From: Paraspadella gotoi
Lineage: Eukaryota; Chaetognatha
DNA: 64,000 nt
Reading direction: 5' to 3'
Assembly (NCBI GenBank): GCA_051294375.1
Contig: CM119264.1
Location: 5,749,621 to 5,813,620, forward strand
Shown piece after piece: positions 38,601 to 48,700 of this stretch (its first letter is position 1; each line of letters starts with the position of its first letter). The notes under the pieces were generated by a model. The model did no database searches, was not told the DNA's origin, and worked only from the letters and a program-made list of their open reading frames with translations. The translations under genes and the position numbers were made by a program.

Positions 38601-40301
38601 TTTATGATTACCGTGAAAAGTAGTCTTAGAAAAAGTTACATTAACAACTTCGCAATAATTACTCATAAAAGTCTCGTTTAAACAGCACCGTTTAATTATA
38701 AAATAATCATTACAGGTTGGATCGAATGGGGATATCAGAAGCTGAACGCGAGGTTTTTGAAAAAACAGGGAATCGGAGAATTCAGGTGCAGAGTCGACGT
38801 TGTTGTTGTTTGTTGTTGTCTTCGAGTGCTCGACTTTTATTTTTTTATTTTTTACAAAATATCTTTTTTGTCAGGTTTTTTTTTTCTTGAAAGGAAAAAA
38901 AAATATGGAAATTCGCTCGAGTAACATCATTCGACTCAATTCCGAAGATTATTCTCTGAAAACTTGCGGGGGGGGTGGGAGGTGAAGGAGGAGAACGCGG
39001 TGAAGGAGGAGAACGTATGGGGGAGAGGAGGAAGAGAAGAGAGAAAACTTTCTTCCTTCTTCGTACTTAGCGAGTTTAGTCTTACCTTAGACAAGTTTTC
39101 CCTCGATCATTAATCTACTTTGTATAGGCGACTCTTTCTTACTCGGTAAATAAAAGGGGTCGATAAAATATAATCAACGTAACCAACATCTTATTCTTAT
39201 TAACATTTTTATTCTAAATTAATTGACAATTTGACAAAATATTAATTATAATTATGATCATTACGATACCCACCCCCCCCCAGTTTCGATTATCTTCTGT
39301 GGCATTATTTTGGACGAAAGTCGGCGGAACGTCACGTCGATCTCACGGAGGACGTGAGGGAAAACCTGGGAAATATGGAGGTGAGACTTCGGAATGAGGC
39401 GCGGGGGGGGGAGGGCGTGGTAGGAGGGTCGCGAGAAGGTAAGGTACACCAGAGAGGGGGTAAATAAAGGAGGAGGGACGACAGGGTTGAAACAAGTACG
39501 GTTGAATTATAGGGCTACAATTTGGCGCTATTCATCGACACTTACACCAAAAGGACAAACTTGGGACTTAATTCGCGATCCACGGGATTTTTCGGGTAAT
39601 TCTTGGCTAATCACAATAATTTCGATTGAATCATTAAATGATATTGGAGTGGATTTTTTTAAAATTTTCATGGAATTTTCAGGAGCCCCGCTACGGAGCC
39701 AATCACGCTGCGATGCAAGACGATGTTGCTGGTGGGCGACGACTCGCCTCACCTCGACGACGTGACGGACGTCAACGCGGGTCTCGATCCGGGGCGAACG
39801 ACCTTCGTCAAAATTGGAGACTGCGGCGGACTCGTCTTGGAGGAGCAGCCGGAGAAGGTGAGGAAAGGATTGAGTGTGAAAGTGTGAAAAGATTAAGTGA
39901 CAAAAAGATCGATGGTGAGAAACAAAATGGCGACAATTCAAAGGACGGATATAATTATAAAGGCCTTTTAAGGACGATAAGACGAGGAAAAACGCCAATA
40001 AAAGTGAGACAAAAATAACAAACGGAAGGCTAAAATATAATAAAAAATTTTACTCAGTTTTATAAACGAGTTCTAATACAAACCAAAAATACCCTTTTAC
40101 TCAAGATAAACATTAACATTACAGGCCGCGGAAGCCGTTCGCCTCTTCCTTCAAGGCATGGGCTACGTCCCGCTACTGAAGCCGACCCGTTTGGCGCCGT
40201 CAGGAATTCCCATGGCGAGGTGCCAGTCGGCTTACTCATTACTGACGAAAAACGGGCAAAGGGTCGTCGCCCAGTCCACGCTTTCGCTCAGTGACTCTTA
40301 A
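35624..40301 (+). CDS. NDRG: NDRG-family protein, 9 exons, about 406 residues
   Basis: Exons: 35,624-35,821, 36,425-36,543, 37,123-37,239, 38,405-38,589, 38,716-38,785, 39,284-39,380, 39,513-39,595, 39,683-39,857, 40,125-40,301. All junctions are GT-AG and phases close to TAA. The protein is an alpha/beta-hydrolase fold of the N-myc downstream-regulated family: ILTYHDIGMNH in exon 2, HVDAPGQEEGAP in exon 3, PTMDELADQ and GLGSGAGANVLARFAL in exon 4, FLQGMGY in exon 9. The elbow position (residue 174) is Gly, so, as known for NDRGs, it should lack hydrolase activity. Family roles are in stress response, trafficking and differentiation. The Ser/Thr-rich C-tail is short, without long C-terminal repeats. 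The start is the weakest point: it is the first ATG in frame, and a 5' exon may be missed. The orthologue number cannot be assigned. Confidence 0.88.
35822..36245. repeat. GGGAATGGGAGGA minisatellite in NDRG intron 1
   Basis: Imperfect repeats of GGAAGGGGAATGGGAGGATGTGG-type units fill most of intron 1 (35,822-36,424). The array leaves both strands open, giving spurious Gly/Arg and Pro/Ser ORFs. It begins directly at the donor. Confidence 0.85.
37262..37465. other. CpG-rich patch in NDRG intron 3
   Basis: Dense CG dinucleotides (GCACGCGTGCGC, CGCACGCGCGCAC, GGCGTCGCCGATGCGCGCGG) contrast with the AT-rich rest of the intron. It could be an alternative promoter or exon. It has no recognised protein match. 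Further down, a 29-36 bp repeat of AAATAAAATGAAATGGTC occurs three times at 37,705-37,785. Confidence 0.35.
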
Positions 40302-41430
40302 AGGATTGAGGGCGGCTGAAACTTTATTTTTGTTTAATTTATTGCTAATTAAGTATATGTTCACAATATTGACTGTAAAATTGAGTGCCACTTTGGGATT
40401 ATGTCTACTTACAAAGTGTTTAAATTCCTCTCTCCAAGGATTCGAACTCCTGGCGAGAGAATGGCAAATTTCATGGGCCTTAATTCTTTGCTCGCCCATT
40501 TTTTGGGATCTTGCTTAAAATTCTATCCAAATTCTGTAAATCTTTGATAATTTTAAACGAAATGTCTCAAGATTTCTATTTTGCTAAACGTTATTGACCA
40601 CTACTAGAGCTAGTTGGATGCTTAATGCCTATTGGCAAATGTAGAGCAGCCTCAGAATCAGCTTGCCTATTTGTTATTGTTAAAGATGCCCCCCAATTCT
40701 AGGTGTGCAAGAGAGTCCGAATTTTTTGGGGTTAATTTTACTTTCGCCGACCGGGCTTAGGGGTTAAGGTTAAGTATAATTTAAGAATGGTTTTAAGTTA
40801 AGAGTGGTTAGGGCTAAAAGGGTTGCTTGACTATGTCCCCTGATCTCTTTTTTCTTTTCCTTTTTTGTTTACGTTTATTGTTGACATAAGATCTTTTTGT
40901 AACCATTCCCGCAATTATTTGTTTGCTCTTTTTTTTTTAAAAAAAGTTGAGTTAATACCCTAAAACTAATAATTTTTATTAATTTTTAAAATAAATATTT
41001 TTAAATTTTTTTTAAAAAAGGCCAAAATCCCGGTCGGCGTAAGTAAAAATTTGGCTTTTTTTTTAATAAACTGATTCTGTTAGTCTCGGAGCAATACAGG
41101 TTTTACGACCTACATTNNNNNNNNNNTTTTTTTTAAAAAGGCCAAAATCCCGGTCGGCGTAAGTAAAATTTTGGCTTTTTTTTATAAACTGATTCTGTTA
41201 GTCTCGGAGCAATACAGATTTTACGACCTACATTAAACATCACTGAATTAGTAAGAAGCTAAAAATACCTTTTTTTGTTTATCACATCAAAATAAAAAGA
41301 AGACTATACAACTTTATCTGGGCATCTATTATCAAATAATAATTATAATAATAATGTAAAGACGTTAAAAACAATGGCCACACAGTATCACAAATCTGGA
41401 AGAAAAACCAGGGATCAGTTGAAGAATTCA
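40302..41430. other. Intergenic DNA between convergent NDRG and hexosaminidase D
   Basis: It contains 3' UTR sequence of both genes, a tRNA-like remnant (about 40,420-40,500, minus strand, box-B-like GTTCGAATCC), the MITE-like element at 40,736-41,048 and a 10-base gap at 41,117-41,126. About 95 bases before the gap repeat directly after it. Confidence 0.55.
40736..41048. mobile_element. MITE-like element with 20 bp terminal inverted repeats
   Basis: TTTTACTTTCGCCGACCGGG at 40,736-40,755 and CCCGGTCGGCGTAAGTAAAA at 41,029-41,048 are reverse complements with one mismatch. The 270 bp between them is AT-rich and noncoding. The right end is repeated after the gap at 41,149-41,168, as part of the duplicated gap flank. 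No target-site duplication is clear. Confidence 0.6.
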
Positions 41431-44161
41431 TTAAGTCATTTCAGTCTTGGATTTGTTTCCGGTTTCTGGAATGCCCACACTGGGCCGACCTCCCACGGCG
41501 ATTTGCCGCTCGGCATCAGCTAGAAGATTCTCCAGTTTTTGAATCTGACTCAAAGATAAACTTAATTTAATCAACATAATTTCAGTAAAATCGAAATATC
41601 TCTGATTAATAAAACGGGAGCAACATATGTAGATCTTAGAAAGCTCTGCATTTACCTTCGGGTAAAAAAGAGTTCCGTAGACTTCGTCAATCGTCTCAGA
41701 AAAGAAGATCTTCTGCAGGTTGGTGTTGAGTTGTTGCCAGACGTGGGTGTAGTTTTGAAGAAGCTCTTTCAAGATGAGAGAAAACTGAAAGCGAAGAGTG
41801 AAATTCGTAAATGAAAATATCATTATGACAAAACTGGCAAAAAAACTCGAAACGTAGCATCCGTAACAATTATTTAGATAAACGAGTTTCTTTTTATTCC
41901 ATTTAATATTAATTCTATTTAATATTAATTCTATTTACTCACCTGTTGAACTCGCCACGGATTCGTGAAGTTCCGTTGAACATGAAAGGGGTTAAACCTG
42001 AATTTGAGAGACGGCTCATCAACTAATACATAACGTCATTATTCATTATGAAAAATACTTGATTGACGCACCATGCCGAAAAGATATCCCGTGAACGAAA
42101 GGCTGAAACTGCGCGTCGAGATTCGCCAGCGAATTCATCGACTCGTAAACTTCTTTTCCGGGAAATGAGATTTGACTGGCAGGCGAAAATTTTCTTTATT
42201 CATTGTATACATTACAAACGAAATAATCTCTTTCCCTCTCCTCACCTATTCGGCGGTAAGACGACGGGGCGAGGAAAGGCCCTGACGGGAATGTCGCCCC
42301 CGAATCCGAGCTGCTGTGAGACTTTGGCCAGGATTTCCGGGGTAAACTCGCCCTGGTGGATGGTGGCGAGGCAGAGAGCGAGGGAAGGCAGCGCCGAGGG
42401 AATCGTTTCGCAGAGTGAAGCGAAGTGGTCGTAACTAAATCGGAAGGGGGGGGGGAGGAGGAATTCGTTAATGTTTATTAATTAGCTTATCTTCTCTCCA
42501 ACTCAACAAACCGTTGCCAGCCCGTGACGGCGACTCCGCTCATTCCGTTCTTGAATTTAGACGCCTCCTTCTCGACGATGGTGAGCCAGGCGAGGTGGTT
42601 CTCCACGTGGTAAGCGATGTCAGTTACGAACTGGACGGGACCGGTGGCGCCTTTGAAGGCGGAGGCGACCCAGACCGTGTCGAAGGTCTGAGCGTACTTG
42701 TCCCACATGTCGGCGGCGAACTCCAGCACGGGAAGATATTTCCAGACCATGGGCTCCACGAACTTGCCGATCTGGGAGTTGACGAGAACGTCGAGGCGGG
42801 CGTCGCGAAACATGTCGTCCCACATGATGAGTTTTACCTAAGTGTATTAATTAATAAATACATAACAAAACATACTGTTGTTTTTATCTTTACTCTATGA
42901 TACCTTTACATCACAATGCAGTAATTTCGAAAATTTGACAAACCTTGGGATATTTTTGTTTGAGAAAAGAGGCGATGCTTATGACGTGATTGAGAAATAG
43001 AGCATCGCGCGCGTCCTGCGTCAAATTTAAGGCGTTGCCCGTCGTCGGGTTGGCGTTGGATTTGGCCCACTCGTTCATCCACTCCTGACAGGCACCGCAA
43101 GCACCTGAATAAACGAGAAGATCTCTGAATATCCAAAAACTGGTTACTTGTCAGCAGCCCACACTCAAGACTCACCCAAGCTCCAAACCTCGTCGGCTCC
43201 AATGTGTAGGTGGGAGATGTCGGGATGAAGCTGCAGCACTTGATCGAGCAAATCTTCGATTAGCGGGAGCGACTTTGGATTCCGCGGGCAGACGGCGAAC
43301 GGCTGCTCCGCCACTTCCCTCAACGACAAAAAATGTTCGTGTTTCAGGACGAATTCAAAATGGCCGAAAGTTTGAATCTGGGGATAAGAAAAAGGTTTGG
43401 CGAGGTTTGTTAACGATTGGGTCCCGAGTTTTATCAAGAAATCCTGAAACGGAAATCGAACCAGAGGGACGACGGTGAGGGAACACTCTTTAGCGATGGT
43501 CAGTATTTTCTGGATGTCAGTGCGACTGTAGGCGTGGGCGCCGGCCAGAGGAGTCAGTTCTCCTCGGTAGGGGAACATGTCTTCGTATTCTGCGGCGGAG
43601 GAAACGAAACAATTTAAAAATCAGGTATCCTCTCTGCAACATGATTTACTTCCGACCCTGACTCACCAATGAGCAGTCCGGTGGCTCCCAGCTGCTTTAA
43701 GAAGGGAAACAGTTGCTCCAGATATTCCAACTTGGGCGGCGCCCCTTTGAGGTCGAGGTGAACCAGTTTTTGAAAAGGATCAGCAGCCATCGTTTTCGCC
43801 TAAAATGTTTTATTTACATGACTATTTCGTAAGACTTAAACACTTAATTTGAAATTTTCATTATTTTTAAATTAGTTATTTTTTTCGCAGCACTTTCAAG
43901 ATTCAAAAAAGTACCCAACCGTGGTTTTCTCCCTCCCATTTCGCCGGTGGTTTAGGCTGTTGGGAGTCCCAACAGCCTAAACCACCGACGAAATCCCGCC
44001 CTCTTAACCCTTTGACGACGGTCGGGAATGGGTTCCACGGAGACGAGTTCTGGTCGCTCCTTCGCGACTGAGTGCAGCCAAAAGAGAACGGCGACGAAGA
44101 TGAGGACGAATGTGACCGAGACAGAGATTAAATGTCGATGCCGGGCGAAGACGATTCTCAT
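41431..44161 (-). CDS. HEXD: Hexosaminidase D-like GH20 enzyme, 11 exons, apparent one-base frameshift
   Basis: Exons (5' to 3'): 44,161-44,009, 43,799-43,667, 43,589-43,462, 43,377-43,176, 43,104-42,944, 42,837-42,512, 42,434-42,246, 42,175-42,072, 41,997-41,943, 41,784-41,656, 41,544-41,431. The protein hydrolyses terminal beta-N-acetylhexosamine. It shows the family landmarks [33 protein letters not shown] and HIGADEVW, whose Asp200-Glu201 is the GH20 catalytic pair. Exons 1-8 read as one frame, but exons 9-11 match the family only if one base is added near 42,088-42,090 (a CCC run). With it the total is 564 residues. Exon 1 encodes a hydrophobic segment at residues 11-33, a likely signal anchor. 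The ATG in exon 2 (43,790) matches the usual family start. Frameshift: assembly error or real defect. Confidence 0.85.
43945..43987. repeat. 20 bp perfect hairpin in hexosaminidase D intron 1
   Basis: Arms 43,945-43,964 and 43,968-43,987 pair perfectly around a three-base loop. The arm core is GGTGGTTTAGGCTGTTGGG. Pairing extends outward with one wobble through ATTTCG. It lies about 20 bases inside the intron from the proposed donor, so it would be present in the pre-mRNA. Confidence 0.85.
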
Positions 44162-44625
44162 GGTAAAGCGGAAGGAAATGGGATTTTCGAGTCACGGGGT
44201 TGGAGGGGAAACGTTCCGGGCGGAGGCGACGATGATAACGAAAACGAAAACGACGACGACACCCAATCGGTCGACGTCTTTAACAAGTATAAATGATTGT
44301 AAGATTGTATTATCATCGCTCGCGAAAGGTTTTACCTTTTAACTTTAAGCTGCAAAAGAACCAACGAAGACTAATACCGTAACAAGGTTTGCCGGTAACG
44401 AGATTTTTTATTATAATGATGCTGAGAAACGTACCTTAATGCAATTTTTAATATAGAATGGAACTTGTGACCCCTCCCTGAGTATTGCGTAACGTGCAAG
44501 CAATAACATAAAATTTAGCATAACTTAATATCACCAAAATTATACCAGAATTAACGGCATCAATGCCCAAGTACGGACAGAAAAAAGTGTAACAAGTGTA
44601 ATTTAAAAACTTATCAAAGCAGATG

Positions 44626-45575
44626 CAGTGTGTCCCAATAATAATAAAAGCTTACTGCTCCTATGCTAGATAGAAAAACTTTAATTCATCATGGATAGGC
44701 ACACAAATATGGACCATTTCAGGATACATAAATTTTAAAAATTGAACAAAGCAAACTTCTTTTTTAGTGATTTAAAAAAAATATTTGATTATATATTTTT
44801 TAATATTTAATAGATATTTTTTTAAATATTGATTAAATAATTTTTTAAATCGTTTCCCTAGATGAAGGACAGTAAGAAACAATATCATATTTTTAGCTAC
44901 AGATCATTAAGGCAGTTTTCATTATTATTAAAATTATAATATTTTTTATTGATTTAAAAATAATTTATACAAAAACCACCGCAAACATTTTGTTATTATT
45001 TTACTAATAAAATTGTTTTAAAATAAAAATAATTGAAATCGAAATTATAAAATTTTTTGAAAAAAATTTTTTTTAAAAATTGAATTTGAAATATAGTATT
45101 GGTTCCGCATACNNNNNNNNNNTATTATAACATCGTAGATGGAATCGGAATCAAGAATGGAATCGGATCCGCGACTCGGATGAAATCTACCGACTCTCTG
45201 ATTGGATGAATCATCGTCGAAATCGAACCAATGAGAAGACGGGCTTCATGCCATCGGGAAAACTAACCCGTGTCGATGATCCGATTGTAGAGTATAAATA
45301 CATGACCATTTTGTATCGAATCCATCTGTCTCAAATTCTGAACCCCGTCATTTGCTTATGACTTTCTGAGAATAAAATCCACTTTTTGTTACATGTTTAA
45401 ATCTCTACTTACTTAAATGTGGTGGCAGGGGTAGGATTCGAACCCACGCTTCCGAAGAAACTCCAAAGAGATTGTAAGAACTTATCTTTAACATCATTAT
45501 CTCAGAAATAGGATTTAAAAACACAGTTCCGAACGAAATGTTAAAGTTAATTAACAGTACCATTGGGACACACTG
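44626..45575. mobile_element. Tc1/mariner-like nonautonomous element, 14 bp TIRs
   Basis: CAGTGTGTCCCAAT at 44,626-44,639 and its exact reverse complement at 45,562-45,575. Ends beginning CAGTGTGTCCC are typical of Tc1/mariner-type elements. The right flank is TA; the left flank is TG, a possibly mutated TA target duplication. There is no transposase frame. An LTR-like remnant and a gap lie inside. Confidence 0.5.
45123..45444 (+). mobile_element. LTR-like remnant followed by a tRNA-Leu primer-binding site
   Basis: Directly after the gap lie ATTGG/CCAAT boxes (about 45,202 and 45,228), a TATA box (AGTATAAATA, 45,291-45,300) and AATAAAA (45,371-45,377), the order expected in a long terminal repeat. 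TGGTGGCAGGGGTAGGATTC begins at 45,420: TGG complements a tRNA CCA end, and the complementarity runs on through the T arm and variable arm of a Leu-type tRNA. The gag/pol part is missing and the LTR 5' edge is lost in the gap. LTR end and primer site are not cleanly adjacent, so the boundary is uncertain. Confidence 0.5.
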
Positions 45576-45705
45576 TATTTTAAATTGGTAAAGCATAAAA
45601 ATTTCTCGAAATGACTCCAGACTCAAATCAAATACCATTTTCCTTGCGGAGTCTACTAATCAATCAAACGAATCATCCCGAACGCTTAAAAAAAAAATTT
45701 CATTG

Positions 45706-48700
45706 TCATAATGTCTGAAGATCAATGTCCGACAGCTTCAAGTGCTGAAGATTGTTCCTGGGCTCGAAGTAGGTCGTATCCGCTTCGTTATCGAAGGTGG
45801 GGACGAACGGGGGTTTAGTGGTCAGCAGCTCCGACCAATCGGGCAAAGAAGCGAAGAAGGGATGAGCCTTGAGACAGTCCGCTCTCGCTCTCCGCTCTGG
45901 ATCGAGGAGGAGCAAGCTATCGATGCAGTCGCGCGCATCGGGAGATAAAGCCTCGTCCTCTTCCTCCGGCCACTCCATTTTCTTCTCTAGAATGTTTTTA
46001 AAGACGAGTTCCGGAGTTTCATCGTTGAAAGGCGGAACGCCGACGAGAAACTCGTAGAGGCATACCCCCAGCGCCCACCAGTCGCAGGCAGGCTCAGAAT
46101 GCGGCGCCGCGGTGCCACGCAACAGCTCCGGCGCCAAGTAGTCGGGCGTGCCGAGTAGGCGAGATTCCTCGTCGAATTCGGCCGTGTAGCTCTGATGCGG
46201 TGCCTTCCCTCGCAGGTTTTTCGGCGTCCGAAACGGCGTTCGGCACTTGGCCAAATTACGCCGGCCGTATTCCGCGGTTTTCCGCTGGGATAGAAGAAAA
46301 TCCAAGTCGGAGAGAGATCGGCGACCTGGCCGGGCGGATATCGGTGTCCCGGCGGGGCTCGAATCTTGGGAGGACGAGGGCTTTCGCGATCGTTCGCCGT
46401 TGGGCACAGAAAGATCGTCATTTCCCTTCCCGTCCCGCGACGCCGCCGACGGTCCCCCATGGACTCCCTTATCCGCGCCTCCTAAAGAGCTCGCGTTCAC
46501 GGAACATTTGGAGGAAAATCCCAAAGAGGAATCGACGGACACGAATGCACTTGCGTCGCTCTTTTTGTCGAGACGCGAAGACACGTCGACGCCGCGTAAA
46601 GCATCGAAGGAGGCGTCGGCCGTCGGGTGAAGATCGCTCTCGACGATACTGATAAAGTCCGAATAATGTGAGAGCCCTCCCGGAGGCCCCAACGTGAAGG
46701 AGGACGAGGGTGAGCCAATGGGAGAATGAAGGGGCGTGGTCACCGCGTCGCAGGAGTCGACGACGACGTCGATCTCAGTCTCCGTCGTCTTTAACAGCTC
46801 CTCGTCGTCGGAGAGGTTGAGAGGGGGAAACTCGTTGAGGCGCTGGACTTCGTGGCGAAGTAGAGAGGCGACGCGATTCTTGGGCGACGAAGAACTCGTC
46901 GGCGGATGCAACAAACTCGCGTCGTCAGTGTGGGGCGAACGTGGCGTCGTCCCGGAAACCCCGACGTCCTTGGGCGAATCGTGATCGATGAGCGCCGCCA
47001 GCGCCGATATCGGCGAAGGGTGAGTTGAGTTTGCCGCGGCGACACCGTTTCCGCCGCTGCTGCCTCCGACGCTGCCCCCGGAAGTGACGCCACCGCGAGC
47101 GATGATTGGCGGAGTGGAGAAGTCGCAGCTCAAAAACACGCTGTCGCCCGAGGAAAAGTCTGAGGAAACGGGACCAGATCTCTCCAGCGTCGAAGGCCTC
47201 GATTCGTCGGTGGAGACGCCATCGCTGGAGCCGTTCGATCGCGGCAGCGTCCCCGTCGATTCGCGACCCGAAAGCTCTCGGAGACGTGGGTGGGCCGGAG
47301 GGGCCCTCGCGTGAAGGTTGACGAGAAAAAAGGAATCGGTGAGACCGGTGGAGGTCGAGCGAAGGTTTTGATCAAGGGCGAGCGGGCATGGACTCGCCTG
47401 GGCTGTCAAGTTAAATAAAATGAAAAAGAAATCGTAATATGACTGACTGACTTCATTCAGGCAATCCTAATGGCTCAACGGGTGAACTTAGGGTCAAAGC
47501 CAACAAGTGAGATGTCCCACCCGGCTGTTGACATAACTTCCTAGTTGATTGGAATTCGCATACCCGACAAGGAACCGGCCATCGGCAAAGACATGTCCAC
47601 GGATGACTCGTGCGGTGGGGAGAGGGCGTCAGAAAGATCGAGGCAAGTACGGACTCCGGACAAGCCCGACATGGGGCCGAAGGGAGGAACCACACCGGAT
47701 TTCCCGCGAAAGTCAGAGTCGAAGCCGGGAGACGCGTCCAGCATTACGCTCCGAGTTTCTTAAGGAGATTGAAAAAAGAAAGAAGTTAAAAAATAAAAAT
47801 GAATAAGAAAAATGAAAAGGAAAAGTAAACTTACGTACAATAAACTTCAGCTAGAAATATTCCTCCAAAAAACTAAATACGTATTACCATTGAAGGAAGT
47901 CCTTTCGGCAAGAGCGAAGCGCGCCTTTTCAGTCTCCAGATATTGCGGCGCCAAAGCCCTTCGCTCGAACCTTCCCTCTTCTTTGGTTCGCCTCGGCACC
48001 TTCGTACAGCTCCCTCCGCGCCTCGAATCTGAAACGTCCTCGTCAAGCATGGCCTCGGCTGAGCTGCGTTTCCGCGCCGCCGCAATTGCCGGCGACGGCG
48101 CCGCATTCTCGTCGACACCGACTTCAAAGCCGAGGCTAACGTTCATGTTGAGAACGGGGGGCGTGGTGCGCACGAGCTCGGCGATGGACGGCGGGCGGCC
48201 GGAAGGGCGAACCGGAGTCGCTGCCTGATTCCAAGAGTTAAAAGCGAAGGATCACAATATCAAGACCAAGTTTGTCAAGGCGAGTGAAAATGAGAAAAAC
48301 TTACATGGGAATCGGCGAAGGATCCATCCGTGGACATAACAGAAACGTTGTGCTGTGACAATGAAGCCCTTTTTCTCGCCAAATTCTTAAGAAGAAACAA
48401 ATTGTGTCTGTAGATTTTTTGTTTGTTTGTTTGTTTGTTTATTTCTTCTCCAATTTTTTTGGTGCTCCCTACCTGCTTCTCGGCAAGCCTTCCCTCGGAA
48501 TGAACAATGAACTCGCCCGAGTCGGACACGGAGCGGTTGGCGATGGCGGAGGGCGTGCCGGCGCCGGAGACGTTAGTCGAGTGGTGGAGATGCTTTTTCT
48601 TGGCAACGCTGAATGCGAGGGTCGAGGTGAGGGAAAGGATTTGGCCGGGCGTGCGGTGCGGACGATGACGGTGTTCTGACGCGCCAAGGCCCGCCCGTGA

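Larger units (their letters stand above)
44162..45705. other. AT-rich intergenic DNA with mobile-element remnants
   Basis: Upstream of hexosaminidase D and downstream of Greatwall. It holds the mariner-type inverted ends (44,626-45,575), a retrotransposon LTR/primer-site remnant, and a 10-base gap at 45,113-45,122. No coding exon. Confidence 0.6.

Noticed and set aside
45420-45480. tRNA-Leu gene on the minus strand
   Set aside because: Only the 3' part (variable arm, T arm, acceptor end plus encoded CCA) is present. No 5' acceptor half or D arm follows, so a primer-binding site fits better.
46200-47321. Plus-strand ORFs opposite Greatwall exon 7
   Set aside because: They are Arg/Ser/Pro-rich shadows of GC-biased codons, while the minus frame carries the conserved kinase C-lobe.
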